Positions 39,806 through 48,646 of a stretch of DNA of 64,000 nt are shown piece by piece. Within the stretch, counting starts at the first letter, position 1, and every line of letters starts with the position of its first letter. The stretch spans positions 186,001 through 250,000 of the forward strand of contig JAEXFD010000013.1 of assembly GCA_023400405.1 (NCBI GenBank), read 5' to 3'. The position numbers were made by a program, and so were the translations under genes. The notes under the pieces were generated by a model. The model made no database searches. It was not told the DNA's origin and saw only the letters and a list, made by a program, of their open reading frames with translations. The DNA is from Pseudomonadota bacterium. Lineage in GTDB: Bacteria; Pseudomonadota; Alphaproteobacteria; Sphingomonadales; Sphingomonadaceae.

Positions 39806-41123
39806 CGCGCGCGTCCAGCGGAATCGACAAGGTAAAGCGGGCGCCGCCGAGCGGGCCGGCATCGGCGGCAAGCGTGCCGCCGAGCTTCGCGGCGAGATTG
39901 TAGCTGAGATAGAGGCCGAGCCCGGTGCCGCTGCCCACCGGCTTGGTGGTGAAGAAGGGTTCGAAGATCTTGTCGCGGATCTCGGCGGCAACGCCGGGGC
40001 CATTGTCGTCGACCGTCAGCACCGCTCGGCCCTGCTCGGCGCGGGCCGCCACTACGATTCGCCCCTCGGGCCGCTCGGCGATCGCGTCGGCGGCGTTCTC
40101 GAGAAGATTGACGACGATCTGGTGGAGCGGCCCCTGGCGACCGACCAGCTCGAGGCTTTCGGGCAGGTCGAGTGCCAGCTCGGGCGGCGTCCGGCGGGCC
40201 TTGGCCACCCAATCGGCGGCGGTGACGATCAGCCGCACGGCGTCGAACCGATCGGGCATCTCCTCCTGGCTCGCCGAGAAACGGCGCAGGTCCTGGACGA
40301 TGTCGCGAACCCGCTCGGCACCTTCGAGCGTGCCATCGACGAGCGGGCCGATATCGGCGAGGATATGATCGATCTTGAGGCTGCGGCGCAACGAGTCGCG
40401 AGCGGCTGCATCGCTCTCGCCGTCGAGCGCGGCGAGATAGGTCGTGATCGCCTGGCCATAGCGCCGCAGCGCGTACATGTTGCCGAACACGAAGCTGATC
40501 GGATTGTTGAGCTCGTGCGCGACCCCGGCGACCAGCCGACCGAGCGCCGCCATCTTTTCGGAGACGAGCAGCTGTTCCTGCGTGTCCTTCAGCTTGCGGT
40601 GCGCGAGGTTGAGCGCGCGATAGGCGCGCTGCAGTTCGCCGATCGGCCGGCCGACGATGACGAAGCCGGCCAGGCGACCGCTGGCGTCGTGGCGCGCGGC
40701 TCCTTCGATCGCGACGAGGCCCTGGTGCGGCGCCGCCCCGGCGAGGCGCACTTCGCAGGGTTCGGGCGGGCGACGGTGACGCAGGGCCTCGATCAGCGCG
40801 GCGACGGCGCCGCGATCGGCGGGGGCGAACAGATCGCAGAGCGGCGCGCCGATCCAGTCGTCCGCCGGGCCGCCGACCACGCCCAGCATCGCGGCATTGA
40901 CCTGCTGGACGCGCTGCCCGGCGTCGCAGGCGACCAGCACGTCGGTCATCGCGCCGAGCACCGATCCGATGAAATCATTGGCCTCCTGCAGCCGCTCGCT
41001 GCGCTCTTCGAGCGCGCTCTGCGAATCGACGAGATCGGCGTAGACGGCGTCCATCTTGTGGATCACGTCGATCCACATCGCCTCGCCGGCGGGTTCCTCG
41101 CTCGGGCCCGACCAGCCGATCAC
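39798..41123 (-). CDS. hupT: H2-signalling sensor histidine kinase HupT/HoxJ
   Basis: The 441-residue cytoplasmic kinase has an N-terminal PAS domain (FIGSVLGAMTDVLVACDAGQRVQQVN), a phospho-acceptor helix (LVAGVAHELNNPISFVFGN) and an ATPase domain (LLENAADAI, TVDDNGPGVAAEI, GSGTGLGLYLSYNLAAKLGG). No membrane segments are seen. PAS domains of this family contact the regulatory hydrogenase. In known systems the kinase is active without H2 and phosphorylates the response regulator to switch it off. GTG start overlaps the hupR stop (GTGA). Confidence 0.9.
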   Translation of the reverse strand: MIGWSGPSEEPAGEAMWIDVIHKMDAVYADLVDSQSALEERSERLQEANDFIGSVLGAMTDVLVACDAGQRVQQVNAAMLGVVGGPADDWIGAPLCDLFAPADRGAVAALIEALRHRRPPEPCEVRLAGAAPHQGLVAIEGAARHDASGRLAGFVIVGRPIGELQRAYRALNLAHRKLKDTQEQLLVSEKMAALGRLVAGVAHELNNPISFVFGNMYALRRYGQAITTYLAALDGESDAAARDSLRRSLKIDHILADIGPLVDGTLEGAERVRDIVQDLRRFSASQEEMPDRFDAVRLIVTAADWVAKARRTPPELALDLPESLELVGRQGPLHQIVVNLLENAADAIAERPEGRIVVAARAEQGRAVLTVDDNGPGVAAEIRDKIFEPFFTTKPVGSGTGLGLYLSYNLAAKLGGTLAADAGPLGGARFTLSIPLDARDG

Positions 41124-42598
41124 AGCGCGCGCCGATCGGGCAGAGGCTGGATATTCTCCAGCCCATAGCGTTCGAGCTTGTTGCGCAGCCCGACCCGCGA
41201 CAGGCCGAGTTCGCGCGCCGCCTTGGACTTGTTCCAGCGATGGCGGGCTAGCGTCTCGCGGACGATCGCGGCCTCGAGCCGCTCGACGCGATCCTTGAGG
41301 AGCCCGCCAGCTCCGGCAAGCCCGTCGAGCAGCGAATCGTCCTCGACCCGCGGGTGCTCGGCGAGGATGTGCGGCGACATGACGTCCACGCCCAGCATCG
41401 CGCCTTCGCGACCGCGCACCAGCATGCGCTGGAGTTCGTTCTGCAGCTCGCGGACATTGCCCGGCCAGCCATGCCGGGCCAGCGCCTCCAGCGCCTGGGG
41501 CGTCACGCCGGCGACCTTTTTACCCAAGGCGGCCTGCGCCTTGGCGAGCAGCACTTCGACGAGCAGCGGCAAGTCCGCCGGACGCTGGGCGAGCGCGGGC
41601 AATCGGATGATCATCCCTGCGAGGCGATAGAAGAGATCAGCGCGGAAGCGCTTGGCGCGCACCTCTTCCTCCAGGTCCTTGTTGGTCGCGGCGATCACCC
41701 GCACGTCGACCTTGCGCGTCTTGCCGCTGCCCAGCGGGCGGATCTCGCCCTCCTGCAGCACACGCAGCAGCTTGACCTGGAACGCCGGCGAGACCTCGCC
41801 GATCTCGTCGAGGAACACGGTGCCGCCATCGGCCCGCTCGAACAGGCCGATATGCTCGTCGACGGCCCCGGTGAACGCGCCACGCTTGTGGCCGAACAAC
41901 TCGCTCTCGAGCAGCTCGTCGGGCAACGCGCCGCAATTCTCGACCACGAAGGCCTTGTTCCAGCGCGCGCTGTTATAGTGGAGCGCGCGCGCCGCCAGCT
42001 CCTTGCCGGTACCCGAAGCGCCGAATAACAGCACGGCAATGTCGTAAGGCGCGACCTGGCGCAGCCGCGCGCAGACCTCGTCCATCGGGCCGCCGGGCGC
42101 GCGGACGATGCCGTCGTCCAGGTCATAGGCGCGGCGCAGCCCGTGCTTGCGCGTGGAGACCACTGCCTGCGCGGCCTGGGGAGACATGCGCAGTTCGACC
42201 GCGAGCAGCTCGTTCTGGCGCTGGAGTTCCTGAAGGCGGCAGGCGTTCTTCAGCGTCAGGATCAGCCCTTCGGGATGCCAGGGCTTGGTGATGTACTGGA
42301 AGATGCCGGCTTCGTTGATCCCGTCGATGATGTCGTGCGCGTCGGTGTAGCCGGAAATGATCATGCGGATCACGTCGGGCCACTGCGCCTTGACGAATTT
42401 GAGGAACTCGACGCCGCTGCGATCGGGCATGCGCTGGTCGCACAGGATCAGCTGGACGTTGCGGTTGGCCAGCAGGTGCGCGGCGTCAGCGGCATTGCCG
42501 GCGGTGAGCACGTCGAACTCGTCGGAAAGGATGCGGCTCAGCGCCTCGCACGAGCGAGGCTCGTCGTCGACCACCAGGATGACCGCGGGCGCGCCCAT
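41120..42598 (-). CDS. hupR: NtrC-family response regulator HupR/HoxA of hydrogenase genes
   Basis: The 492-residue regulator has a receiver domain (VILVVDDEPRSCEALSRIL, LILCDQRMPDRSG with the phospho-acceptor Asp, ISGYTD, KPWHPEGL), a linker, and an AAA+ domain with Walker A GASGTGKELAARALH. GAFTGA contacts sigma-54, and FLDEIGEV is Walker B. It ends with a Fis-type helix-turn-helix (KSKAARELGLSRVGLRNKLERYGL). The intact GAFTGA means it should act with sigma-54, matching the -24/-12 promoters found before hupS and hupD. In HoxA systems the unphosphorylated form is the activator. Confidence 0.92.
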   Translation of the reverse strand: MGAPAVILVVDDEPRSCEALSRILSDEFDVLTAGNAADAAHLLANRNVQLILCDQRMPDRSGVEFLKFVKAQWPDVIRMIISGYTDAHDIIDGINEAGIFQYITKPWHPEGLILTLKNACRLQELQRQNELLAVELRMSPQAAQAVVSTRKHGLRRAYDLDDGIVRAPGGPMDEVCARLRQVAPYDIAVLLFGASGTGKELAARALHYNSARWNKAFVVENCGALPDELLESELFGHKRGAFTGAVDEHIGLFERADGGTVFLDEIGEVSPAFQVKLLRVLQEGEIRPLGSGKTRKVDVRVIAATNKDLEEEVRAKRFRADLFYRLAGMIIRLPALAQRPADLPLLVEVLLAKAQAALGKKVAGVTPQALEALARHGWPGNVRELQNELQRMLVRGREGAMLGVDVMSPHILAEHPRVEDDSLLDGLAGAGGLLKDRVERLEAAIVRETLARHRWNKSKAARELGLSRVGLRNKLERYGLENIQPLPDRRAL

Positions 42599-42602
42599 CG
42601 GC

Positions 42603-43607
42603 TCAGCAGATCCTCGGCAGTTGTTCGCCGGCGAGCCAGTCGACGATGCGGCGTCCGCCGATTGCCGTGGTCATCTCGATCATGCCGGGCACTTCGGCAG
42701 TGACGGTGCCGATGATCGCGGCATCCCGCCCTTCCGGCCGGCCCCGCATCGCGGCGAGCAGCGCGGGGGCATCGGCGGCGTCGCAGATCGCCACCAGCTT
42801 GCCCTCATTGGCGATATGAAGCGGATCGAGGCCGAGCAGCTCGCACGCCGAAGCGACTTCGGGACGGACGGGAATCGCGCGCTCGTCGAGCGCCATGCCG
42901 ACGCCGGCGGCGCTGGCAATCTCGTTCAGCGTCGCGGAGAGGCCGCCGCGCGTGGGATCGCGCAGCATTGCGAGCCCGGGCACGGCGGTGACCATCGCCG
43001 CGACCAGCCGGTGCAGCGACTGGCTGTCGGATTCGATGCGGGTCTCGAACGCGAGGTTCTGGCGGTGCGCGAGGATCGCCACGCCATGGTCGCCGATCGT
43101 GCCCGAGAGCAGCACTGCCTGGCCCGGCCGAACCCGGTGGGTGCCGATCTCCACGCCGTCCGGCACCACGCCGATGCCGGTCGTCGCGATGAAGACGCCG
43201 TCGCCCTTGCCCTTCTCGACGACCTTGGTGTCGCCGGTGGCGATCGGTACCCCGGCCTCGCGGGCGGCGGCGCCCATCGCAGCGGCGATGCGATCGAGGT
43301 CGGCGATGGGATAGCCTTCCTCGAGGATGAAGGCGGCGCTGAGTGCGATCGGCACGGCGCCGGCCATTGCGACGTCGTTGAGCGTGCCATGGACGGCCAG
43401 CGCGCCGATGTCGCCGCCGGGGAAGAAGATCGGCGAGACGACGTGCGCGTCGGTGCTGATCGCGAGGCGGCCGGCGGGGCGCGGCATCACGCTGGCGTCA
43501 TGGCCTTGGCCAAGCAGCGGATTGGCAAAATGGCGCTGGAACAGGTCGCGGATCAATTCGGCGGTCGCGCGGCCGCCGCCGCCGTGCGACAGGTCGATGC
43601 GCTTCAT
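42603..43607 (-). CDS. hypE: Hydrogenase maturation protein HypE
   Basis: The 334-residue protein starts with DLSHGGGGRATAELI and has STDAHVVSPIFFPGGDIGALAVHGTLNDVAM, the ATP-binding PurM-type core. It ends with LPRIC, the conserved PRIC tail whose Cys receives the carbamoyl group from HypF and is dehydrated to thiocyanate. It passes cyanide to the iron held by HypCD. Its start overlaps the hypD stop by 4 bp (ATGA), and hupR follows after 4 bp, tying maturation and regulation genes in one transcript. Confidence 0.95.
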   Translation of the reverse strand: MKRIDLSHGGGGRATAELIRDLFQRHFANPLLGQGHDASVMPRPAGRLAISTDAHVVSPIFFPGGDIGALAVHGTLNDVAMAGAVPIALSAAFILEEGYPIADLDRIAAAMGAAAREAGVPIATGDTKVVEKGKGDGVFIATTGIGVVPDGVEIGTHRVRPGQAVLLSGTIGDHGVAILAHRQNLAFETRIESDSQSLHRLVAAMVTAVPGLAMLRDPTRGGLSATLNEIASAAGVGMALDERAIPVRPEVASACELLGLDPLHIANEGKLVAICDAADAPALLAAMRGRPEGRDAAIIGTVTAEVPGMIEMTTAIGGRRIVDWLAGEQLPRIC

Positions 43608-44758
43608 GCTGCCGCCTTGCGCCGGGCGATCTCGGCGAGCGTCTCGGCGCGGCGATAGGTCCAGTAAGCGGCACAGGCGCCTTCCGACGACACCATGCAG
43701 CTGCCCATCGGGCTTTCGGGCGTGCAGCCATTGCCGAACAGCTTGCAGTCCGCCGGCTTCTTGACCCCGCGCAGGATCGCCGGGCACTCGCACGACTTGG
43801 TCTCGCGCGATTGCTTGGGCGTGAGCGCGAAGCGCCGCTCGGCATCGAACGCGGCATAGCCGTCGCGGATGCGCAGTGCGCTGGCAGGCACCGAGCCGAG
43901 GCCGCGCCATTCGAACTCGGGACGCAGCTCGAAGATGCGCTCCACCAGATCCTGCGCGCGGCGGTTGCCCTCGGGCGTGACGACGCGGCCATATTCGTTC
44001 TCGACCGCGATCCGCCCTTCGTTGACCTGGCGGATCAGCATCAAGACCGATTGCATCACGTCGAGCGGTTCGAACCCAGCGATCACCACCGGCTTGCGGT
44101 AGCGCTCGGCGAGGAATTCATAGGGACGCGATCCGATGACCGTGCTGACATGGCTCGGGCCGAGGAAGCCGTCGAGCCGCACGGCCTGTTCGGGATCGAT
44201 CTCGGGCGCCTCGAGGATATGGCGGATCGCCGGCGGCGTGAGGACGTGGTTCACGAAGGCGGAGAAATTGCCCAGGCCCTCGATCCGCGCCGTCTCGATC
44301 GCCAGCGCGGTCGGCGGCGTGGTCGTCTCGAATCCGATGGCGAGGAACACCACTTGCCGATCCGGATTGGCGCGGGCGATTTCCAGCGCGTCGAGCGTCG
44401 AATAGACCATCCGGATATCGGCGCCGTCGGCCTTGGCGTTGATCAGCGATCGGCGCCCCGATCCGGGCACCCGCATCATGTCGGCATAGGAACACAGGAT
44501 CACGCCATGGCGCTCGGCAAGTTCGATCGCATCGTCGAGTCGGCGCATCGGCAGGATGCAGACCGGGCAGCCCGGGCCGTGCACGAAGCGGACATTGCCT
44601 GGCATCAGGTCCTGCACGCCATAGCGGAAGATCGCATGGGTGTGGCCGCCGCAGAATTCCATGAAATGATAGGTGCGCACCGGATCGGCTTCGCGGGCGA
44701 TCGCGCGGGCAAGGCCGGCGGCGAGCTCGCGCGAGCGGAACTCCTCGATATATTTCAT
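43604..44758 (-). CDS. hypD: Hydrogenase maturation Fe-S protein HypD
   Basis: The 384-residue protein shows the conserved motifs FMEFCGGHTHAI, GPGCPVCILP, IGFETTTPPTA, GFLGPSHVS and PVVIAGFEPLD. The C-terminal cysteine set (SCECPAILRG, KPADCKLFGNGCTPESPMGSCMVSSEGACAAYW) holds a 4Fe-4S cluster. HypD with HypC builds the Fe(CN)2CO unit. Overlaps of 4 bp on both sides (hypC stop with its start, its stop with hypE) show tight coupling. Length and motifs are standard, with nothing missing. Confidence 0.96.
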   Translation of the reverse strand: MKYIEEFRSRELAAGLARAIAREADPVRTYHFMEFCGGHTHAIFRYGVQDLMPGNVRFVHGPGCPVCILPMRRLDDAIELAERHGVILCSYADMMRVPGSGRRSLINAKADGADIRMVYSTLDALEIARANPDRQVVFLAIGFETTTPPTALAIETARIEGLGNFSAFVNHVLTPPAIRHILEAPEIDPEQAVRLDGFLGPSHVSTVIGSRPYEFLAERYRKPVVIAGFEPLDVMQSVLMLIRQVNEGRIAVENEYGRVVTPEGNRRAQDLVERIFELRPEFEWRGLGSVPASALRIRDGYAAFDAERRFALTPKQSRETKSCECPAILRGVKKPADCKLFGNGCTPESPMGSCMVSSEGACAAYWTYRRAETLAEIARRKAAA

Positions 44759-45000
44759 CGCGAAACCCCCAGTTCCTCGGCGGCGAGCAGCCCTGCCTCG
44801 GCCATCATCGCCAGCGTGCGCTCGGCCTCCCCCTCGCTCAGCTTGTGCAGCGCATAGCCGACATGGAGCAGGACATAGTCGCCCACCGCCGGGGCCTCGA
44901 TCAGTGCGACCGAAACCTGCTTGCGAATGCCTTCGATCTCGACCCGCGCCATGTCGCCGGGTTCGAGTGCGACGATCCGCACCGGAATCGCGAGGCACAT
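44755..45000 (-). CDS. hypC: Hydrogenase maturation chaperone HypC
   Basis: An 81-residue HypC/HybG/HupF-family protein. It starts MCLAIPVRI with the essential Cys2 that binds the iron centre during Fe(CN)2CO assembly, and has VGDYVLLHVGYALHKL in the second half. It forms the HypCD complex and may then bind the large-subunit precursor. It lies 4 bp after hypB and overlaps hypD. A second family member, HupF, is encoded at 49093-49407, so one may serve general assembly and the other oxygen protection of HupL. Confidence 0.95.
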   Translation of the reverse strand: MCLAIPVRIVALEPGDMARVEIEGIRKQVSVALIEAPAVGDYVLLHVGYALHKLSEGEAERTLAMMAEAGLLAAEELGVSR

Positions 45001-45004
45001 CGGA

Positions 45005-45847
45005 TCAGGCCCCTGCCCGCCGCAGACCGGACCCGGCCATCATCCGCGCGCCTTCGATCCATGCGAGCCAGTCCGCCATGCCCTCGCCGGTGCGCGCCGA
45101 GACGCGGATCACGCGGATCGCGCGGTTGACCTTTCGGGCATTGGCAACGGCGAGATCGATGTCGAAATCGAGATGCGGCAGCAGGTCGATCTTGTTGACC
45201 AGGACGAGGTCCGCCGCGGCGAACATGTCGGGATATTTGAGCGGCTTGTCCTCCCCTTCGGTGACCGAGAGGATCGCGACCTTGTGCGCCTCGCCCAGGT
45301 CGAAGGCGGCGGGGCAGACCAGGTTGCCGACATTCTCGATGAACAGCACCGACCCGTCGGGCGGCGCGAGATGCTCGGCGGCGTGGCCGACCATATGCGC
45401 GTCGAGGTGGCAGCCTTTGCCGGTGTTGACCTGGATCGCGGGGGCGCCGGTCGCCCGGATACGGTCGGCATCCGCGCTGGTCTGCTGGTCGCCTTCGATC
45501 ACGCATACCGGCGCGCCGCCCGCCATCGCCTCGATCGTGCGGCACAGCAATGTCGTCTTGCCCGACCCCGGGCTCGAGACGAGGTTGAGCGCCAGGATGC
45601 CGCGCGTTTCGAATTGGCGGCGATTGACCGCCGCGTAGCGATCGTTCTTGTCGAGTACGTTGCGCTCGATCTCGATCAGCCGCGCCTGGCGGATCCCCGC
45701 CACCGAGACACCCGCCGGCCCCGCGCCATAATCATGCGTGCAGTCGGCGCGATGGTGATGATGGTCGTGATCGTGATCGTGATCGTGATCATGATGATGC
45801 CCGCCGTCCTCGACGGTGGCGTCGCCGCATCCACAAACGGTGCACAT
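45005..45847 (-). CDS. hypB: Hydrogenase nickel-insertion GTPase HypB
   Basis: The 280-residue GTPase begins MCTVCGCG, the high-affinity nickel motif, followed by a His/Asp repeat (residues 17-32, HHHDHDHDHDHDHHHH) that can store nickel. The G domain has SSPGSGKTTLL (P-loop), EGDQQTSADADRI, ENVGNLVCPA and NKIDLL. It delivers nickel with HypA to the large subunits. The start overlaps the hypA stop by one base (TGATG). The His-rich stretch reflects a hexanucleotide repeat in the DNA and may vary in length between strains. Confidence 0.95.
   Translation of the reverse strand: MCTVCGCGDATVEDGGHHHDHDHDHDHDHHHHRADCTHDYGAGPAGVSVAGIRQARLIEIERNVLDKNDRYAAVNRRQFETRGILALNLVSSPGSGKTTLLCRTIEAMAGGAPVCVIEGDQQTSADADRIRATGAPAIQVNTGKGCHLDAHMVGHAAEHLAPPDGSVLFIENVGNLVCPAAFDLGEAHKVAILSVTEGEDKPLKYPDMFAAADLVLVNKIDLLPHLDFDIDLAVANARKVNRAIRVIRVSARTGEGMADWLAWIEGARMMAGSGLRRAGA
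45751..45799. repeat. Short tandem repeat inside hypB encoding the His/Asp tract
   Basis: Plus-strand hexamer units close to GTGATC or GTGATG repeat about eight times and encode alternating His and Asp on the minus strand. It is an in-frame coding repeat, so copy-number change would alter nickel storage without a frameshift. Confidence 0.75.
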
Positions 45848-46188
45848 CAATTGACCTCCATGGATTTGATGGTGAGCGCGTCGCCTCCGCTGACTTGGAG
45901 GTGATGCGAGCCGCAATGCGGGCAGGGATCGTAGCGCTGGTCGATCCGCACCGGCTTCTCGCACGGCAGGCACCAGGCCGTGGCCGGCACTTCGAGGATG
46001 TCGAGCACCGCGCGTTCGGCCGGTCCGCCCTGCATCGCCACGTCGAAGCCGAAGCGCAGCGCCTCGACTTCCACGCCGGCGAACTGGCCGACTTCGACCG
46101 TGACGCGCTCCACCCGGGTGAAGCCGACGCTCGCGGCTTGTTCGTCGATGATCGTGCGGATGCTCTCGCACAGCGCCAGCTCGTGCAT
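45847..46188 (-). CDS. hypA: Hydrogenase nickel chaperone HypA
   Basis: The 113-residue protein starts MHELALCESI, where His2 and Glu3 form part of the nickel site. It has the zinc motif CLPC and CPHC (two CxxC pairs about 17 residues apart). It escorts nickel to HypB and the large subunits HupL and HupV. The start overlaps the hupK stop by one base and the end overlaps hypB by one base. All expected elements are present. Confidence 0.95.
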   Translation of the reverse strand: MHELALCESIRTIIDEQAASVGFTRVERVTVEVGQFAGVEVEALRFGFDVAMQGGPAERAVLDILEVPATAWCLPCEKPVRIDQRYDPCPHCGSHHLQVSGGDALTIKSMEVN

Positions 46189-47024
46189 CAGGCGGCCTCG
46201 ATCGTGAAAGGAAGGCAGGGGTCGAAGGCGCGGACGATCGCTTCGAACCCCGCGCGCGGCCCCGCCGCGGCTCGGCACAGCGCCCTCGTCGCGACTCCGT
46301 CGGGGCCAAAATGTACTTCGGTCGGGCTCTCGATCGCATAGGTGGTGATCCGCCCACCGGCCATGTCGCAGCGATGGGCCAGCCGCCCGCGCGCGGTCCA
46401 CACGCCCCCCTTGGGCAGCACGCCCTCCACCGCGGCGACCAGATCGAGCAGTCGGGCGAGAAACCGTGCGGCCAGCGCCGGCACCGCCGCCAGCATCGGG
46501 GCGCCCCGGTGCCGCATCCAGGGCGAGACCTCGCGCCCATCTGCGATCCCGGCCTCGTCGAAACGCGTCATCCCCGCGATCACCCGCGCCGGCATCGTTG
46601 TCGCCGCCGCCAGCCAGGCGCGGATATCGCCGCGGAGCCAGTCCGCCCCGGCCATGCCGAGCAACGGGCCGATCGCCCGGCGCCGCGCCGCGTCGTCGCC
46701 CGCGCGCATCCACCCTGACGCAGCGGCCATATCGGGCGCCTCGCCGATCAGCCCCGGCCAATCGAGCGCGATACGCATCCCCTGCTCGCGGATCGCTTCC
46801 GCGCGCGTCGCCGCCGACAGCACCGCCGATCGCGCTTCGGGCAACGCCACGTTCGACGCCGCCGCGATCGCCCGCTCGGCCGCTTCGACATGCGCGTGCG
46901 CGCACAGGCTGTGGACCGGGCCGACCAGCGCGACCGCCTGTTCGGGCGTGCGACCGATCAGCGCCGGCGCCACGGCCGGCGCTTCGGCGAGGCGCACCGT
47001 CAGGCGAGGCAGCAGCGTCGCCAT
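46188..47024 (-). CDS. hupK: Hydrogenase accessory protein HupK
   Basis: The 278-residue protein resembles a shortened large subunit, as HupK proteins do. It has an early segment (LCAHAHVEAAERAIAAAS) where large subunits carry the first CxxC, and a C-terminal FDPCLPFTIEAA that echoes the DPCxxC ligand motif but keeps only one Cys. It is thought to act as a scaffold during metal-centre transfer, and it is needed for aerobic HupSL in rhizobia. Start is ATG at 47024 (TGATG with hupJ), with a TTG one codon upstream. Confidence 0.8.
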   Translation of the reverse strand: MATLLPRLTVRLAEAPAVAPALIGRTPEQAVALVGPVHSLCAHAHVEAAERAIAAASNVALPEARSAVLSAATRAEAIREQGMRIALDWPGLIGEAPDMAAASGWMRAGDDAARRRAIGPLLGMAGADWLRGDIRAWLAAATTMPARVIAGMTRFDEAGIADGREVSPWMRHRGAPMLAAVPALAARFLARLLDLVAAVEGVLPKGGVWTARGRLAHRCDMAGGRITTYAIESPTEVHFGPDGVATRALCRAAAGPRAGFEAIVRAFDPCLPFTIEAA

Positions 47025-47572
47025 CAATCCGCCCGCGTCCGCAGGCGGAGCAGCGCGCGCCGTGTCGGCATGGCGGGCTCGGCGGGATCGTCGTTTGCCG
47101 CTTCCGCTGCTTCGGGCTCGGGTGCGGGCTGCCAGGCGGCGGCGATCGCCCGCTCCTCGGCATCGGGCAGGTCGCCGGCGGAGAGCAGCGTGTCGAGCGC
47201 CGCCTCCGCCGCCGCCATTGCGGTCGCCTGATCGGCCAGCTCGAACACCGGCGACATCAGCGAGCAGGTCCAGAAGCCGCCGATCCCCGGCTCGTCATGC
47301 GCGACGAACGAGAACCAGCCGGCCGGCAGCCGCACCCGCCGCTTCTCGCCGATCTGCGCCGGGGCGACATCCGGCGCTGGAACCAGCACTGCGCTCATGA
47401 ACCACGGCGTCACCAGCACGCCCAGCCGCTCGCCGCCCACCATACGGTCGAATCCGATCGCGTCGACGGCCAGTGCCGGGTTGCAGATCGGCACGTCCGC
47501 CATCCGCGTCGCCGCGACGTCGGCATAATGGGCGACCAGGCGGGCGCGTAGAGGGAGCGCCGCCGCGCTCAT
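47024..47572 (-). CDS. hupJ: Hydrogenase assembly chaperone HupJ (HybE family)
   Basis: The 182-residue protein has a HybE-like core: PICNPALAVDAIGF, LGVLVTPWFMSAVLV, KRRVRLPAGWFSFVAHDEPGIGGFWTCSLMSPVFEL and TAMAAAEAALDTLL. A polar tail ends in RRALLRLRTRAD. This family binds Tat-dependent hydrogenase subunits and checks their maturation before export. The start overlaps the rubredoxin gene by ATGA. In some rhizobia a rubredoxin domain is fused or adjacent; here it is a separate gene. Confidence 0.85.
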   Translation of the reverse strand: MSAAALPLRARLVAHYADVAATRMADVPICNPALAVDAIGFDRMVGGERLGVLVTPWFMSAVLVPAPDVAPAQIGEKRRVRLPAGWFSFVAHDEPGIGGFWTCSLMSPVFELADQATAMAAAEAALDTLLSAGDLPDAEERAIAAAWQPAPEPEAAEAANDDPAEPAMPTRRALLRLRTRAD

Positions 47573-47787
47573 TCGATCACCAGGAAGCCGCTGCGATCGG
47601 CATCGCAATTGGGGCAGGTCCAATGGTCGGGCAGCGCGGAGAAGGGCGTGCCCGGCGGAATCTGCCAATAGCTGTCGCCCTCGGCCGGGTCATAGACGTG
47701 CCAGCAGATCTTGCATTCCAGCCGCGCGCCGTCGGCCAGGCGCGAGGCGTCGCCGCCATAGCTCCCCGCGAAGAAATGGCCGCTCAT
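47569..47787 (-). CDS. hupI: Rubredoxin HupI
   Basis: The 72-residue protein has the rubredoxin iron site: CKIC (with YDPAEGD after it) and CPNC, plus conserved WxIPPGTPFSALPDHW. HupI-type rubredoxins in hup clusters help keep the small-subunit clusters or assembly factors reduced under aerobic growth. The N-terminal extension of about 20 residues before the first cysteines is longer than in clostridial rubredoxins. It overlaps both neighbours by 4 bp. Confidence 0.92.
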   Translation of the reverse strand: MSGHFFAGSYGGDASRLADGARLECKICWHVYDPAEGDSYWQIPPGTPFSALPDHWTCPNCDADRSGFLVIE

Positions 47788-48632
47788 CGATAGATGTCCA
47801 TGATCTCGGCCAGCCGCTCGCGGCTGTCGGCGAGGTCCTCGGGCGCCGCCACCGCCACTTCGGGCAGACGCGACAGCTCGATCGAATTGAGGATCAGCGT
47901 GTCCTGCGAATTATAATAGCGCACCCACCACAGGTTGCGCGTCGCAGTCGCCCGGATGCGGCAATTGCCATAGCCGCGCGACAGGATGATCAGCGGTCCC
48001 GTGCCGAGCAGATCGTCGAGATAGGTCAGGTCCTCGGGCGTATGCGGCAACAGCGAGAGATTGACGACATGGCTCGCCAGCGCGCCCTCGGCGATCGTCG
48101 GCAGGTGCGCGTTGATCTCCGGGATCAGCGCCGGCGCGTTGAACACGTTCTCCGGGAAGGTCTCCGCCATCGGCAGCGCCTCGGCCGCGCCGGCAAAGGC
48201 GATGGCGAGCAGGCTCGGCGGGAAGGGCGCGACTTCGACCCGCTCGTCGACCAGGCCACCGGCCGGGTCGGTCTCGCGCACGTACCAGACGCCCGCCAGC
48301 ACCGATTCCTGCGCCTGCAGCGTCGCGCCGCCGATCACCGAGACTTCGCCTTCGCTGAGCAGTTCGCGGACGAAGGCGCGCTCTTCGCCGCTGAGCCCGG
48401 CGAGCGGGACCATCCGCGGCGCGCGGTCGGCGCACCAGCCTTCCAGCGCGGCGAGGATCGCATCGCCGGCCGCAATGCCGCCGCCCAGCGCCGCCACTGC
48501 CTCGGGCTCGGGCAGATGCGCGGCCGAGAAAGTGGTCATGCCGGACGGCATGCGCAGGATCTCGATCGCCTGGCCGTCATCCTCGCCGGGCTGGCTGCCG
48601 GGGCCGACAAGGGCGGAAATCGGGCTCTGCAT
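47784..48632 (-). CDS. hupH: Hydrogenase expression/formation protein HupH
   Basis: The 282-residue protein fits HupH/HyaF: a variable N-terminal half, then VWYVRETDPAGGLVDERVEVAPFPPSLL and a conserved C-terminal half (NAHLPTIAEGALASHVVNLSLLPHTPEDLTYLDDLLGTGPLIILSRGYGNCRI, WWVRYYNSQDTLILNSIE). It is required for maturation of the small subunit's iron-sulphur clusters in aerobic uptake hydrogenases. It overlaps hupI by 4 bp and follows hupG after 14 bp. Confidence 0.88.
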   Translation of the reverse strand: MQSPISALVGPGSQPGEDDGQAIEILRMPSGMTTFSAAHLPEPEAVAALGGGIAAGDAILAALEGWCADRAPRMVPLAGLSGEERAFVRELLSEGEVSVIGGATLQAQESVLAGVWYVRETDPAGGLVDERVEVAPFPPSLLAIAFAGAAEALPMAETFPENVFNAPALIPEINAHLPTIAEGALASHVVNLSLLPHTPEDLTYLDDLLGTGPLIILSRGYGNCRIRATATRNLWWVRYYNSQDTLILNSIELSRLPEVAVAAPEDLADSRERLAEIMDIYR

Positions 48633-48646
48633 CGGGCGGGCTCCTT

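Noticed and set aside
45751..45799. Tandem repeat as a possible regulatory or CRISPR-like array
   Set aside because: It is a coding hexamer repeat for the His/Asp tract of HypB; there are no spacers or palindromic repeats.
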